NCBI GenBank assembly: GCA_965223355.1
Contig: CBDCWE010000003.1
Span: 4,402,001-4,466,000 of the forward strand
Source: Tectiglobus sp965223355
GTDB taxonomy: Bacteria; Pseudomonadota; Alphaproteobacteria; Rhizobiales; Hyphomicrobiaceae
Reading direction: 5' to 3'
Length of the DNA stretch: 64,000 nt
The notes under the pieces are model-generated. The model was not told the DNA's origin, searched no databases, and worked only from the letters and a program-made list of their open reading frames with translations. Within the stretch, counting starts at the first letter, position 1. Every line of letters starts with the position of its first letter. The translations under genes and the position numbers were made by a program. Shown piece by piece: positions 32,410-41,088 of the stretch.

Positions 32410-34971
32410 TCAAAGATCGCGTCGGAAGACATGGCTGCGCGAAGTTGCGAGCCGATCCCAACCGGGTCTGTGATCCAGCGTCGTCTTCTTGATATCGACA
32501 AGTATCGTGTTGTAGGCGAAGGCGCCTGCCGGACTGGGATTGTCAAGCGTTAGGAAATCAGGGTTGCCGGCCCGGTCGACCCCGTCCTCGTCAAGGTCGA
32601 GCCAGGCGCCTTCGTAGACCACGGCAACGCCGGGCATACATCTTTCGGTGACGTAGGCCGGCACGATGATGCGCCCGCGTTCATTCCACACTTCGACCGT
32701 ATCACCGGTTTTGATCTCCAATCGCGCGGCGTCGGCGGCATTGATCGTCGCTTCCTGCTCGTAGGTTTCACGCAGCCAGGGGATGTTGTTGAAGATCGAA
32801 TGTGTGCGATGGCGCGGATGCGGTGTGATCAGATGAAACGGATAATCCACCGCCTTGGGGCTGTTGAGCGACTCCCATGGTTCGATCCATTTCGGTATCG
32901 CCGGGATCTCGTAGCCGTACTGGGTCTTGGTCCAGTCCGTGATTTGCCCGAGCTCGGACGAAAAGATCTCGATCCGCCCGGATGGCGTCTGGAACGGAAT
33001 CCCGCGCTCGATGTTGTCCTGGAACGCCACGTGGGGACGCGCGAGCTTGAATTTGTAAACGCCGCGCTTCTTGAATTCCTGCCAGCTCATCGTCACGCCC
33101 TGGTGTCCCATGACGCGATTGTTCCACCACTGTAGGAGGTAGGCATCGTCGACTGCCGCGTTGTCGTCGAAGTAACTCCGGTCGGCCTTCGGATTGTAGC
33201 GCGGGCCAAAGCCCAACCGATAGGCGAGTTCGGTGAAAACCTGGAAATCCGTTTTTGACTCGCCGAGCGGTTCGATCACCTTAGGGCGATGAATGTAATA
33301 GTGGCCCTTGTACCAAGGCAGGGCTACGTCGTGCCGTTCAAAGTGCGTCGCGATCGGCAGCAGATAGTCTGCATACAAACCCGAGGGTGTTATCGTTGAA
33401 TCCATACAAACGACAAGCTCGAGCTTGTTGATCGCCTGGATCTCCTTGTTGATGTTGGTGAGCTGATTGAACCAGTCGGAGCCGTGCCAGAAGATCGCCT
33501 TGATGTTGGGAACGACACCGTCGAGATTGTCGCTGCGTGGCCAGAGCCCGAGTTCCTCACGCCGGATATCAGGGTAGTTGAGAACGCAATGCGCCCAGCG
33601 GTCCGATTTGAGCGACGCGAACCATATGTTGGCATACTGGTCGTAAGGGTAGGCTGTGCCTTCGGCATGCCAAGCCTTGCCAACACCCTCCGCACAGCCG
33701 CCAAGAACGCCGACGTTGCCGGTCATGGCCTGCACGGCTGCTGCCATGCGGTTATATTGTTCGCCATAGGCATTACGCCCGGGCGCCCAGGAGGCTTTCA
33801 ATGCCGCCGGTTTGGTCCTCGCATACATGTCCGCGAGCTTCTTGATATCCGCTGCCTTAACGCCGCAGATCGGCTCGGCCCATTCCGGTGTTTTGGGCTG
33901 ACCGTCGGAGTTGCCGAGGATGTAGTCCTTGAAGTTCTCCCGGCCCTGCGCCCAGAACGGCATCGTGCCGGCATCCATGCCCTGACAGAAGCGGTTGATG
34001 AAGTTCTGGTCATGAAGGTTGTTGGTGAAAATGTAATGCGCCATTGCGGCCAGCATCGCCGCATCGGTGTTGGGCTTGATCGGGATCCACCAGGCATCAT
34101 AGGCTGCCGCTGAATCGGTGTATTGCGGATCGACAACGACGAATTTGCAGCCGCGCTGCTTGGCAAGCCGCATGTAATAGAACGTGTTGCCGCCGTGGAA
34201 CGTGTAGGCCGGGTTCCATCCCCACATGATGATGAGCTTGCAATGGGCAAACGCGTCATCCTCGTTGCCATCTTCGATGGTGCCGAACGTCATGCGCGAG
34301 GAGAACGTTGTTCCTTGATAGGACGGAACTGACCATGAGCTCGTCCTGCAGCCGAACATCCCGAGGAAACGGCCGAGCAGCCCTTCGATCTGGTCGGACT
34401 TGTGCAGGACACCGTAGGACGCGCCGGCGTAGGACTGGTCGAGGATCGCCGTCGGGCCGTAGTTCGCTTTCAACTCCTGCATCTTGGTGGCGATTTCGCC
34501 GAGCGCATCGTCCCAGCTAATGCGCTTGAACTTGCCCTCGCCGCGCTCACCGACCCGTTTCATCGGGTAGAGCAGGCGCTCCGGCGAATAGAGCCGCGAT
34601 CGATAGGACCGGCCACGCAGGCATGCTCTGACCTGCGGTTCGGCTTCGGTGTCCTTGCCAACCGAACCATCCGCCTGGTAACGCCCGTCATCCGTCGAAA
34701 GTCGGACGATTACATCGCCCTTCTTGTGCGCGACAAGCATGTGCCGCGACCCACAATTGTGGGCACAACTCGTGACGACGGTGGTCAGCTCATCGTCCTT
34801 GGGATAAGGCTCGTATGCAAAGGCCTTGGCCTCATCGGCCTTGATCAACGGGCTCGCAGCGCCGATGACACCGGCCGCCGTCGCACCGCGGACAAATTCC
34901 CGCCGATTGACACGCAAGGCATTGCGCCAACTTCCGGTCGCCGTTGACTGACCGGATCGCTTATCCGTCAT
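32410..34971 (-). CDS. DMSO reductase-family molybdopterin oxidoreductase, DmsA-like
   Basis: An 853-residue catalytic subunit with twin-arginine leader NRREFVRGATAAGVIGAA (RR at 23-24). The N-terminal cluster region is C69-x3-C73-x3-H77 (SCAHNCGSRH) with Cys117 in VRACLRGR, so the third cysteine of the usual DmsA motif is His. Bis-MGD binding segments include WGWNPAYTFHGG, VDPQYTDSAA and the C-terminal dinucleotide-binding domain (FHLITPHPRHRTHSIFNN). The candidate Mo-ligand region is SWSVPSYQGTTFSS. ATG 34971 overlaps the stop of the cytochrome gene. The substrate (S-oxide, N-oxide, oxyanion or other) cannot be read from sequence. Confidence 0.9.
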   Translation of the reverse strand: MTDKRSGQSTATGSWRNALRVNRREFVRGATAAGVIGAASPLIKADEAKAFAYEPYPKDDELTTVVTSCAHNCGSRHMLVAHKKGDVIVRLSTDDGRYQADGSVGKDTEAEPQVRACLRGRSYRSRLYSPERLLYPMKRVGERGEGKFKRISWDDALGEIATKMQELKANYGPTAILDQSYAGASYGVLHKSDQIEGLLGRFLGMFGCRTSSWSVPSYQGTTFSSRMTFGTIEDGNEDDAFAHCKLIIMWGWNPAYTFHGGNTFYYMRLAKQRGCKFVVVDPQYTDSAAAYDAWWIPIKPNTDAAMLAAMAHYIFTNNLHDQNFINRFCQGMDAGTMPFWAQGRENFKDYILGNSDGQPKTPEWAEPICGVKAADIKKLADMYARTKPAALKASWAPGRNAYGEQYNRMAAAVQAMTGNVGVLGGCAEGVGKAWHAEGTAYPYDQYANIWFASLKSDRWAHCVLNYPDIRREELGLWPRSDNLDGVVPNIKAIFWHGSDWFNQLTNINKEIQAINKLELVVCMDSTITPSGLYADYLLPIATHFERHDVALPWYKGHYYIHRPKVIEPLGESKTDFQVFTELAYRLGFGPRYNPKADRSYFDDNAAVDDAYLLQWWNNRVMGHQGVTMSWQEFKKRGVYKFKLARPHVAFQDNIERGIPFQTPSGRIEIFSSELGQITDWTKTQYGYEIPAIPKWIEPWESLNSPKAVDYPFHLITPHPRHRTHSIFNNIPWLRETYEQEATINAADAARLEIKTGDTVEVWNERGRIIVPAYVTERCMPGVAVVYEGAWLDLDEDGVDRAGNPDFLTLDNPSPAGAFAYNTILVDIKKTTLDHRPGWDRLATSRSHVFRRDL

Positions 34972-35924
34972 TTTGTTGCTCCATCGGCTGCCTTCGGAGA
35001 AACCCCGATTAGGTCGCGAGCTGCAGACTTTGTTGGACGCCCCTTGGCCCAGTCGGGAGTTTCCTCGGGCATGTCCGGCCATGCGTTTCGCGGATAGGGG
35101 TAGGAATTGCGATACCAGGCGCGACCGCCATGACAGCCGTGGCAGCTGTCGGAGCTTCCGGTCTTGGCAAGCTTTTCGATTGCCTTCGGTTTCAGGTAGT
35201 TTACTTGGTGCCGGTTCGTGCGCAGGCCGCCCGCCTCAGCATCGTGGCAAACCAGACAACCGTTCTTTGTCTCTTCATCTTCGAAATTGACGCGAGCCTT
35301 TGGCCAGGCTTCTTCCACCCCATCCATCACTTCGTGTGGGAACCTACCGTGACAGCGCAGGCAGCTCTTCGAAGGATTGACCATCTTGCGCAGCGCGAAG
35401 TCCCCCAACCCATCACCTGTCGTGGCAGAAGAGCCGGGCGCTTCTTCTCGGGGATCGTGGCCCTGGTGGCAGAAATTGCACTTTAGATCCATCACCTGAC
35501 GAGCGAATTTGGAGGTCAGGTGACGGGCATGAAATGTTTCTTGAAGGCCCTTGTAAGTATCCACAAGCTGGTACCAGGCAACGCTGTCAAGCGCGACAAC
35601 GCCAGCCGGCGACTTAGGGCGCACCTTGCTGCTCAGGATCTCTTTGTGGCAGGCCAGGCATTGCGCGTTGGTGGCTTGGTCAATGGCCGGTTTGAAATGG
35701 ATGGGATCCCATTGCGCCTGCAAATAGGAGATCGCCTTGGTCTTGGCCAGCTCTGCGGATTTTGCCTCACCCGCTTGGGCGTTGTCGCTGCCCGGCCCCG
35801 TCGCGGCGGTCGAGCTCGGGGCTAGAGATGATGGCTGCGACCCAATGCTGTCGAAGCCGACAAATAGCCAGGTTGCAAACAACACAGCTGCGACAATGAC
35901 GGCAATGCCAAGGTTCTCTTTCAT
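34968..35924 (-). CDS. Membrane-anchored pentaheme c-type cytochrome
   Basis: A 318-residue protein with an N-terminal membrane anchor (IAVIVAAVLFATWLFVGF). Five CxxCH motifs are at residues 89, 149, 188, 223 and 261 (CLACH, CNFCH, CLRCH, CLVCH, CHGCH). The arrangement and additional histidines recall NapC/NrfB-like electron carriers, but no exact family is claimed. It overlaps the molybdoenzyme start by 4 bases, so it probably delivers quinol-derived electrons to the DmsA/B pair in place of a DmsC-type membrane subunit (inference). Confidence 0.88.
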   Translation of the reverse strand: MKENLGIAVIVAAVLFATWLFVGFDSIGSQPSSLAPSSTAATGPGSDNAQAGEAKSAELAKTKAISYLQAQWDPIHFKPAIDQATNAQCLACHKEILSSKVRPKSPAGVVALDSVAWYQLVDTYKGLQETFHARHLTSKFARQVMDLKCNFCHQGHDPREEAPGSSATTGDGLGDFALRKMVNPSKSCLRCHGRFPHEVMDGVEEAWPKARVNFEDEETKNGCLVCHDAEAGGLRTNRHQVNYLKPKAIEKLAKTGSSDSCHGCHGGRAWYRNSYPYPRNAWPDMPEETPDWAKGRPTKSAARDLIGVSPKAADGATK

Positions 35925-36053
35925 TGCATCGCGTCCGGGTTTGCTGACGGCAGCAGTGCCGCCTCACATGACGACGGCACCAGCCATCACGGTGGTAAGA
36001 TATCGATTGCACCGGGCCACTGAGCCCATGCGGCGCACGACTATTCCGGAAAC

Positions 36054-36079
36054 AGGCCACCCCGTATCAAGGGTGGCCT
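36054..36079 (-). terminator. Hairpin between Met-rich gene and cytochrome gene
   Basis: AGGCCACCC and GGGTGGCCT form a 9-bp stem with an 8-base loop. On the minus strand it is followed by TGTTTC. It could be a partial terminator or RNA processing site that sets different levels of the repeat protein and the enzyme. Confidence 0.5.
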
Positions 36080-36098
36080 GCAAGTTGTCGGTTTCAAA

Positions 36099-36791
36099 CT
36101 ACTTTTTCTTGGCGCCTGACATTCCGCCCATACCGGACATACCCTTCATTCCGGACATGCCGCCCATACCGGACATACCACCCATGCCTGACATGCCCGA
36201 CATACCACCCATGCCGCCCATGCCGAGCATTCCGGTGCGCGACGTCCACTGAGTGCAAACCCAGCCTGGGCCAGGGCCGGCCATTCCGGCCATGCCGCTC
36301 ATTCCGGACATTCCGCCCATACCGGACATGCCCTTCATTCCAGACATGCCTTGCATTCCGGACATGCCCTTCATTCCGGACATGCCACCCATGCCGGACA
36401 TGCCGCCCATGCCGGACATTCCGCCCATACCGGACATTCCGCCCATACCGGACATGCCGCCCATGCCGGACATTCCGCCCATACCGGACATGCCGCCCAT
36501 GCCGGACATTCCGCCCATACCGGACATGCCGCCCATACCGGACATGCCGCCCATACCGGACATTCCGCCCATGCCACCCATGCCCGCGGCACTAGCCCTG
36601 CTCCACTGCGTGCATACCCACGCACCGCCGCCGGCCATACCGGACATGCCAGCCATGCCGCCCATACCTGACATGCCGGACATTCCAGACATTCCGCCCA
36701 TGCCACTCATACCTTTTTGCTGCGCGACAACCGGTGCCGACGCAACGGCTACCAGTGCTGCCACAGCAGCCGACCTCATCAGTGTTTTCAT
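36099..36791 (-). CDS. Secreted Met/Gly/Ser hexapeptide-repeat protein
   Basis: A 230-residue exported protein. The signal peptide is MKTLMRSAAVAALVAVASAP with VVAQQ after it. Nearly all the rest is tandem MSGMGG (variants MSGMKG, MSGMQG, MAGM), so about one residue in three is methionine. Two short breaks contain the near-identical motifs WVCTQWSR and WVCTQWTSR. The C-terminus is MSGAKKK. ATG 36791 begins the signal peptide. Methionine arrays can bind Cu(I)/Ag(I) or act as oxidation-sensitive scaffolds; the neighbouring periplasmic redox enzymes make both plausible (inference). The underlying DNA is an 18-bp tandem repeat, prone to length change. Confidence 0.85.
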   Translation of the reverse strand: MKTLMRSAAVAALVAVASAPVVAQQKGMSGMGGMSGMSGMSGMGGMAGMSGMAGGGAWVCTQWSRASAAGMGGMGGMSGMGGMSGMGGMSGMGGMSGMGGMSGMGGMSGMGGMSGMGGMSGMGGMSGMGGMSGMGGMSGMKGMSGMQGMSGMKGMSGMGGMSGMSGMAGMAGPGPGWVCTQWTSRTGMLGMGGMGGMSGMSGMGGMSGMGGMSGMKGMSGMGGMSGAKKK

Positions 36792-36926
36792 CGCTCTTCT
36801 CCCTTCTTGAGCTTCAGCTGTAGATCCCCACTCTGCACGTGCGGGCAGCTGACGTTTGCTCGCCACCCTCTGGTCGACGAGACTGTCGTGGACCGGCAGG
36901 AAAGTGGCGGTCCTGACCCCTTGAGT

Positions 36927-37238
36927 TCATTGTTTCTCCGTTCGCGGGTAGAGCCCGCGCAAGTCATACGGCGGCGGCATGTTTGGTCGGTTGAAGGGCG
37001 TGTACCAAGCGCCTTGATCCTTCAGGAAATTCAGGCTCTTCGGATGAGGTTTCTCAACCCCCCTCAGCGCGCGCGCTTGCCACTCTGCGGACGGTCGGTA
37101 TTCAGTGATGACGGGCTTGCCGGCCGGCCGCTGATGCGGGGTCGAGCCTGCGACAAAGTCCTCGGCGAAAACCGGTGGCGCAATCAACAGAACCAATGCG
37201 CTTGCTGCCATTGACAGGCTGCGCCGAGCGTATCGCAT
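36927..37238 (-). CDS. Small exported protein, first gene of the respiratory operon
   Basis: A 103-residue protein with signal peptide MRYARRSLSMAASALVLLIA followed by PPVFAEDF. The mature part is polar and proline-rich (GSTPHQRPAGKPVITEYRP ... GAWYTPFNRPNMPPPYDLRG). No family is recognised. ATG 37238 begins the signal peptide; an earlier in-frame start would place it beyond the promoter. It lies directly downstream of the sigma-54 promoter. An accessory role for the periplasmic reductase is possible (inference). Confidence 0.7.
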   Translation of the reverse strand: MRYARRSLSMAASALVLLIAPPVFAEDFVAGSTPHQRPAGKPVITEYRPSAEWQARALRGVEKPHPKSLNFLKDQGAWYTPFNRPNMPPPYDLRGLYPRTEKQ

Positions 37239-37290
37239 CGCCAACCAACTCTCCCCTGAAACGGAGGCCTTAAGAACGTTGGTTAATGAG

Positions 37291-37308
37291 CTGCAAATCG
37301 TGTGCCAA
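37291..37308 (-). promoter_or_regulatory. Sigma-54 promoter
   Basis: Minus-strand TTGGCACACGATTTGCAG matches the sigma-54 consensus TGGCACG-N4-TTGCA with a single change (final G of the -24 element is A). It is 53 bases upstream of the first gene of the string. The last gene of that string encodes an NtrC-type activator. Confidence 0.82.
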
Positions 37309-37395
37309 CATATGAAATTAAACAAAAAGTGTTTTATTTCAGAATGTTAGATCGCGCACTCAGTATCGGGAGGACTTGACGGGGGTAGGCGTTCA

Positions 37396-37408
37396 TGACA
37401 ATTTGTCA
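37396..37408. promoter_or_regulatory. Candidate activator-binding palindrome 1
   Basis: TGACAATTTGTCA, a perfect palindrome about 90 bp upstream of the sigma-54 promoter. Related half sites TGTGACA and TTGTCA occur at about 37424 and 37489. Confidence 0.45.
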
Positions 37409-37456
37409 GGTGAAATCTACAATGTGACATAAACTCTTGATCCTGATGGATTTTTG

Positions 37457-37475
37457 ATCTGCCATTTTGGCAGAT
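37457..37475. promoter_or_regulatory. Candidate activator-binding palindrome 2
   Basis: ATCTGCCA-TTT-TGGCAGAT, a perfect 19-bp inverted repeat about 150 bp upstream of the sigma-54 promoter. This is a typical distance for an enhancer bound by an NtrC-type regulator. Confidence 0.5.
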
Positions 37476-37703
37476 GCAGCATCATCAGTTGTCATACGCA
37501 GGTTCCGGGAGGCTCGCCGGACAATGCGGGGCGGTTCAAGGCGTTCACTGCGCGCCGTCAAGCGCGCTGCATTTGATCAAGCGCCGACTTGTCACGCTAT
37601 GCCGTACGGTTAGTCCAGCTCAATTGATCACTTGTTCTTCGCCGCCAGACCCTTGACAATTGTTGTTGAGAGTTTGCCCAACCCAACATGTGCGAGGTTG
37701 TCG

Positions 37704-38888
37704 ATGTCCGAGCTGCCGCTTTCCCGCTTCAAGGTTCTCGATCTCACCGCTCACCGCGCCGGCCCGACGGCCGTACGCCAACTCGCCGATTGGGGCGCCG
37801 ACGTCATCAAGATCGAACGCCCGCTCGCAGCCGACGGCAACGACGCCATGGGTGGTAAAATCAAGGGGCCCGATTATCAGAATCTGCACCGCAACAAGCG
37901 CAGCCTGACGCTCGACCTTAAAAGCGCGGAAGGCAAGGCGATCTTCGTCAAGCTTGCCGAGACCGCCGATGTGATCGTCGAGAACTTTCGCTCGGACGTG
38001 AAGACCCGCCTCGGCATCGACTATGATGCCGTCGCGCAGATCAACCCGCGCATCGTCTACGGCAGTATATCGGGCTTCGGCCAAACCGGTCCGGACGCCA
38101 AACGCCCCGGCGTCGACCAGATCGCGCAGGGCATGGGCGGCCTGATGTCGATCACCGGTCTGCCCGGCCAGGGTCCGGTCCGCGTCGGCATCGCCATTGC
38201 CGATCTCACCTCGGGCATGTTCCTCGCCCAGGCCATCATGATGGCACTGCTCCAGCGCGAGACCACCGGCCGGGGCCAATGGGTCCACACCTCGCTGTTG
38301 GAAGCCATGATCTTCATGCTCGACTTCCAGGCGGCGCGCTGGACGATGTCGGGCGAGGTGCCAGGCCAGGCCGGCAACAACCATCCGACATCCGTGCCGA
38401 CCGGCGTCTTCGCGACCGCAGACGGTCACATCAACATTGCCGCAGCCGGCGACAACCTGTTCGCGCGCTGCTGCAATGCGCTGGGACTGCCGGAATTGAT
38501 CGACGATCCGGATTACGCCACACCGCCCGCCCGATCGACAAACCGCGACGCCTTGAACGACAAGCTCGCCGCAGTCACCAAGACCAGGACCAGCGCAGAA
38601 TTAATCGGCGCCATGACCAGGGCCGGCGTGCCGAGCGGTGCCATCAACACCATCGATCGGACCTTCGCCGAGCCGCAAGTCGAGCATCTCGGGATTGCAA
38701 CCAAGGTCGTCCATTCTGAGCTGGGAGAATTCAACATCATCGGCCAACCGATCAACATGTCGACCACGCCGCGCGCAGGCGAACTTGCACCGGCCCCGAA
38801 CCCCGGCCAGGACACAGACGCGATCCTTGCTGCGATCGGCTACGATACGGCACAGATCGATGCGCTGCGTCGGGCCGGCAAGGTTTAG
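37704..38888 (+). CDS. CaiB/BaiF-family CoA transferase
   Basis: A 394-residue type III CoA transferase. The N-terminus is LPLSRFKVLDLTAHRAGPTAVRQLADWGADVIKIE. The candidate catalytic Asp is in VGIAIADLTSGMFLAQAI, and NKRSLTLDLKSAEGK and FRSDVKTRLGIDYD are family signatures. It probably activates a carboxylic acid to its CoA thioester. It converges with the tctABC transporter genes, suggesting uptake of an organic acid and its activation (inference). ATG 37704 is preferred; an in-frame start at 37632 precedes the conserved N-terminus. Confidence 0.9.
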   Translation: MSELPLSRFKVLDLTAHRAGPTAVRQLADWGADVIKIERPLAADGNDAMGGKIKGPDYQNLHRNKRSLTLDLKSAEGKAIFVKLAETADVIVENFRSDVKTRLGIDYDAVAQINPRIVYGSISGFGQTGPDAKRPGVDQIAQGMGGLMSITGLPGQGPVRVGIAIADLTSGMFLAQAIMMALLQRETTGRGQWVHTSLLEAMIFMLDFQAARWTMSGEVPGQAGNNHPTSVPTGVFATADGHINIAAAGDNLFARCCNALGLPELIDDPDYATPPARSTNRDALNDKLAAVTKTRTSAELIGAMTRAGVPSGAINTIDRTFAEPQVEHLGIATKVVHSELGEFNIIGQPINMSTTPRAGELAPAPNPGQDTDAILAAIGYDTAQIDALRRAGKV

Positions 38889-38924
38889 GCCACCCGCGGA
38901 TCAGCCGGCCGGCGGCGGGCCCGA

Positions 38925-40433
38925 CTATTCGCCCTGCGGCGCCGTCCCCACTGAGATGCCGCGGATCGTGCGCCACCAGCCAGCCATGAACGGGCCGGCC
39001 AGACTGAGCAGGGTTAGCGCGAAGAACAACAGAACGATTGGGCGCTCCGCCATCGCCAGGACATTATTGTCATAGATGATCATCGACTGCGAGAACGTCT
39101 CCTCGACGATCTTGCCGAGGATCATGCCCATGATCAGTGGCGCCGGCCCGAAGCCGTAGCGCAGCATGAAAAAGCCGACGATGCCGGCAACCAGCATCAC
39201 CCAGACATCGAAGAACGACGAGCTGGCGGCATAAGAGCCGATGATTGCAAACACCAGCACGGCCGGCCACAGGATCGTTCGCGGGATCAGGGTGATTTGC
39301 GAGAACACCTTCGCCCCGGCAAAACCGATCGCCAGAAACGCCAGATTGGCCACCAGCATCGCAGCAAAAATGGCATAGATGAACTCCGGCTGCTTTGAAA
39401 GCAAATGCGGCCCGGGCTTCAGGCCGTGCATCACAAGCGCCGCCATGATCAGCGCGGTCGAGGCACTGCCCGGAATTCCGAGTGCCAGCGTTGGCACCAT
39501 CGCCCCGCCGGTTGCCGCGTTGTTGGCCGCCTCCGGCCCGGCGATGCCCTCCGGACAGCCGGTGCCGAATTCATCCTTGTTTTTCGACCACCGCTTGGCT
39601 TCGTTGTAACCCATAATCGCAGCCACGGTGGCACCTTCAGCCGGCAATATGCCAATGAAGGTTCCAAGTCCCGATGATCGCAGAACCGTGCCCCAAACGC
39701 GTTTGATGTCGGCCCAACCCGGCAGTTTCATCACGCCCGTTCGAATGCGCTCGACGACGTGTTGAACACTCTGGCTTTGGTTGAGCATTTCTGCGATTGC
39801 GAACAACCCGATCAGAACCGGTACGAAGTTGAGGCCTTCCGTCAGTTCGGGGATGTCGAAGGTGAAGCGCTCGATGCCGGTCGTAAGGTGCGTTCCGACC
39901 GTACTCAGCAACACGCCAATGCACCCTGCAATCAGGTTGCGCAAGGACGACTTGCCACTGATCGACGCCAGCATCGAAAGTGCGAAGATCGACAACGCGA
40001 AATATTCAGGCGGCGTGAAACGCAACGCGATCTGAGCCAGTGACGGTGCTGCAACTAGAAAAATAACGAGGCTGATGATACCGCCGACGACGCTGCTGAA
40101 CGCGGCAAGCCCGAGCGCCCGCCCGGCCTCACCGCGCTTCGCCATCGGGTAGCCGTCCAGTGCGGTTGCCGCCGCCGGCGGTGCTCCCGGCGCGTTGATC
40201 AGAATCGCCGTGATCGATCCCCCGAACGTACCGGCACAATAAAGCGCCGCCATCATTGCGATCGCCGGGATCGGCTCAAGCGTAATTGAAAACGGCATCA
40301 GCAGGGAAATCGCCATCGGTGACGACAATCCCGGCAACGCGCCGACCACGACCCCGATCAAGACAGCAATGAAAATCAGAGCCAGATTGAACGGGTCGAT
40401 CATCATCGACAGACCTTGGATGACGGCATCCAT
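38925..40433 (-). CDS. tctA: Tripartite tricarboxylate transporter large permease TctA
   Basis: A 502-residue polytopic membrane protein of the TctA family. Signatures are VGALPGLSSPMAISLLMP, the CAGTFGGSITAILINAPGAP motif, GILPAEGATVAAIMGYNEAKRWSK and TLALGIPGSASTALIMAAL. It forms the permease with TctB. ATG 40433 is chosen over a TTG 6 bases earlier. It starts 21 bases after tctB. Confidence 0.94.
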   Translation of the reverse strand: MDAVIQGLSMMIDPFNLALIFIAVLIGVVVGALPGLSSPMAISLLMPFSITLEPIPAIAMMAALYCAGTFGGSITAILINAPGAPPAAATALDGYPMAKRGEAGRALGLAAFSSVVGGIISLVIFLVAAPSLAQIALRFTPPEYFALSIFALSMLASISGKSSLRNLIAGCIGVLLSTVGTHLTTGIERFTFDIPELTEGLNFVPVLIGLFAIAEMLNQSQSVQHVVERIRTGVMKLPGWADIKRVWGTVLRSSGLGTFIGILPAEGATVAAIMGYNEAKRWSKNKDEFGTGCPEGIAGPEAANNAATGGAMVPTLALGIPGSASTALIMAALVMHGLKPGPHLLSKQPEFIYAIFAAMLVANLAFLAIGFAGAKVFSQITLIPRTILWPAVLVFAIIGSYAASSSFFDVWVMLVAGIVGFFMLRYGFGPAPLIMGMILGKIVEETFSQSMIIYDNNVLAMAERPIVLLFFALTLLSLAGPFMAGWWRTIRGISVGTAPQGE

Positions 40434-40454
40434 GTTCAACGTTCCTTGCCGGAG

Positions 40455-41015
40455 TTACAGCCCGAAGACCGCGGCGATAGATTTAGCAGAGAGATTGAAG
40501 ATGCCCGGCTCGAAGAACACCCGCAGTACGACGTTGAACAGCCACGTCACCGCGAACGTAAAGATCACGGCGAACGCCAACACCAGCCACATCCGCCGCT
40601 CGCCCCACAGCAGGGGCAGGAACAAACAGACCAGAAACATCGTCAACATGGTGCCGAGATAAGGCGCTGCTGCGGTAACGAGCAAAGTGAACCCGATCGA
40701 CAGCCAGGTCAGCATCTTCACCGAGTCGGCTTGGCCGTCCTTGATCTTTTGCCAGCGAGCCGGTTGCAGGCGCCGCTCCAACAGCATCAGTACGGCGAGA
40801 ATCGCTATGATCGTCAGCACCAGCCGCGGAAAATCTGCCGGCCCGACATTGTCGCCCAATAGCGCCGAGGCTTGTTCGAAAGTCGTCGTGAGATAATAGA
40901 GATAGCCGCACACGGCGAGCAGCATGATTGAGACGATCAGATCACCACGATCGACGAGCCCCTGTTTCGTTGCCGGTTGCTTGGAAGCTTGATGGTCAGG
41001 TGAAGTCTGTGCCAT
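40455..41015 (-). CDS. tctB: Tripartite tricarboxylate transporter small permease TctB
   Basis: A 186-residue protein with four membrane helices (LIVSIMLLAVCGYLYYLTT, PRLVLTIIAILAVLMLLE, LTWLSIGFTLLVTAAAPYLG, LVLAFAVIFTFAVTWLFNVV), the TctB pattern. It lies between tctC and tctA. The start is uncertain: ATG 41015 (MAQTSPD) or ATG 41051. Confidence 0.88.
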   Translation of the reverse strand: MAQTSPDHQASKQPATKQGLVDRGDLIVSIMLLAVCGYLYYLTTTFEQASALLGDNVGPADFPRLVLTIIAILAVLMLLERRLQPARWQKIKDGQADSVKMLTWLSIGFTLLVTAAAPYLGTMLTMFLVCLFLPLLWGERRMWLVLAFAVIFTFAVTWLFNVVLRVFFEPGIFNLSAKSIAAVFGL

Positions 41016-41088
41016 TGGCTTGAAGCGGCCATACCGCGGCGAGCAAACCATACGCTTGCCCGTTGCAGCCGGCCCTCATAGCCCTCCT

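Noticed and set aside
36290..36570. Regular repeats resembling a CRISPR array
   Set aside because: An 18-bp tandem unit without spacers, fully in frame within a coding sequence; no cas genes nearby.
36253..36810. Open frame on the plus strand reading IPDMPPIPDIP repeats
   Set aside because: It is the mirror of the MSGMGG repeat gene. The minus strand has a signal peptide and sits within a same-strand operon.
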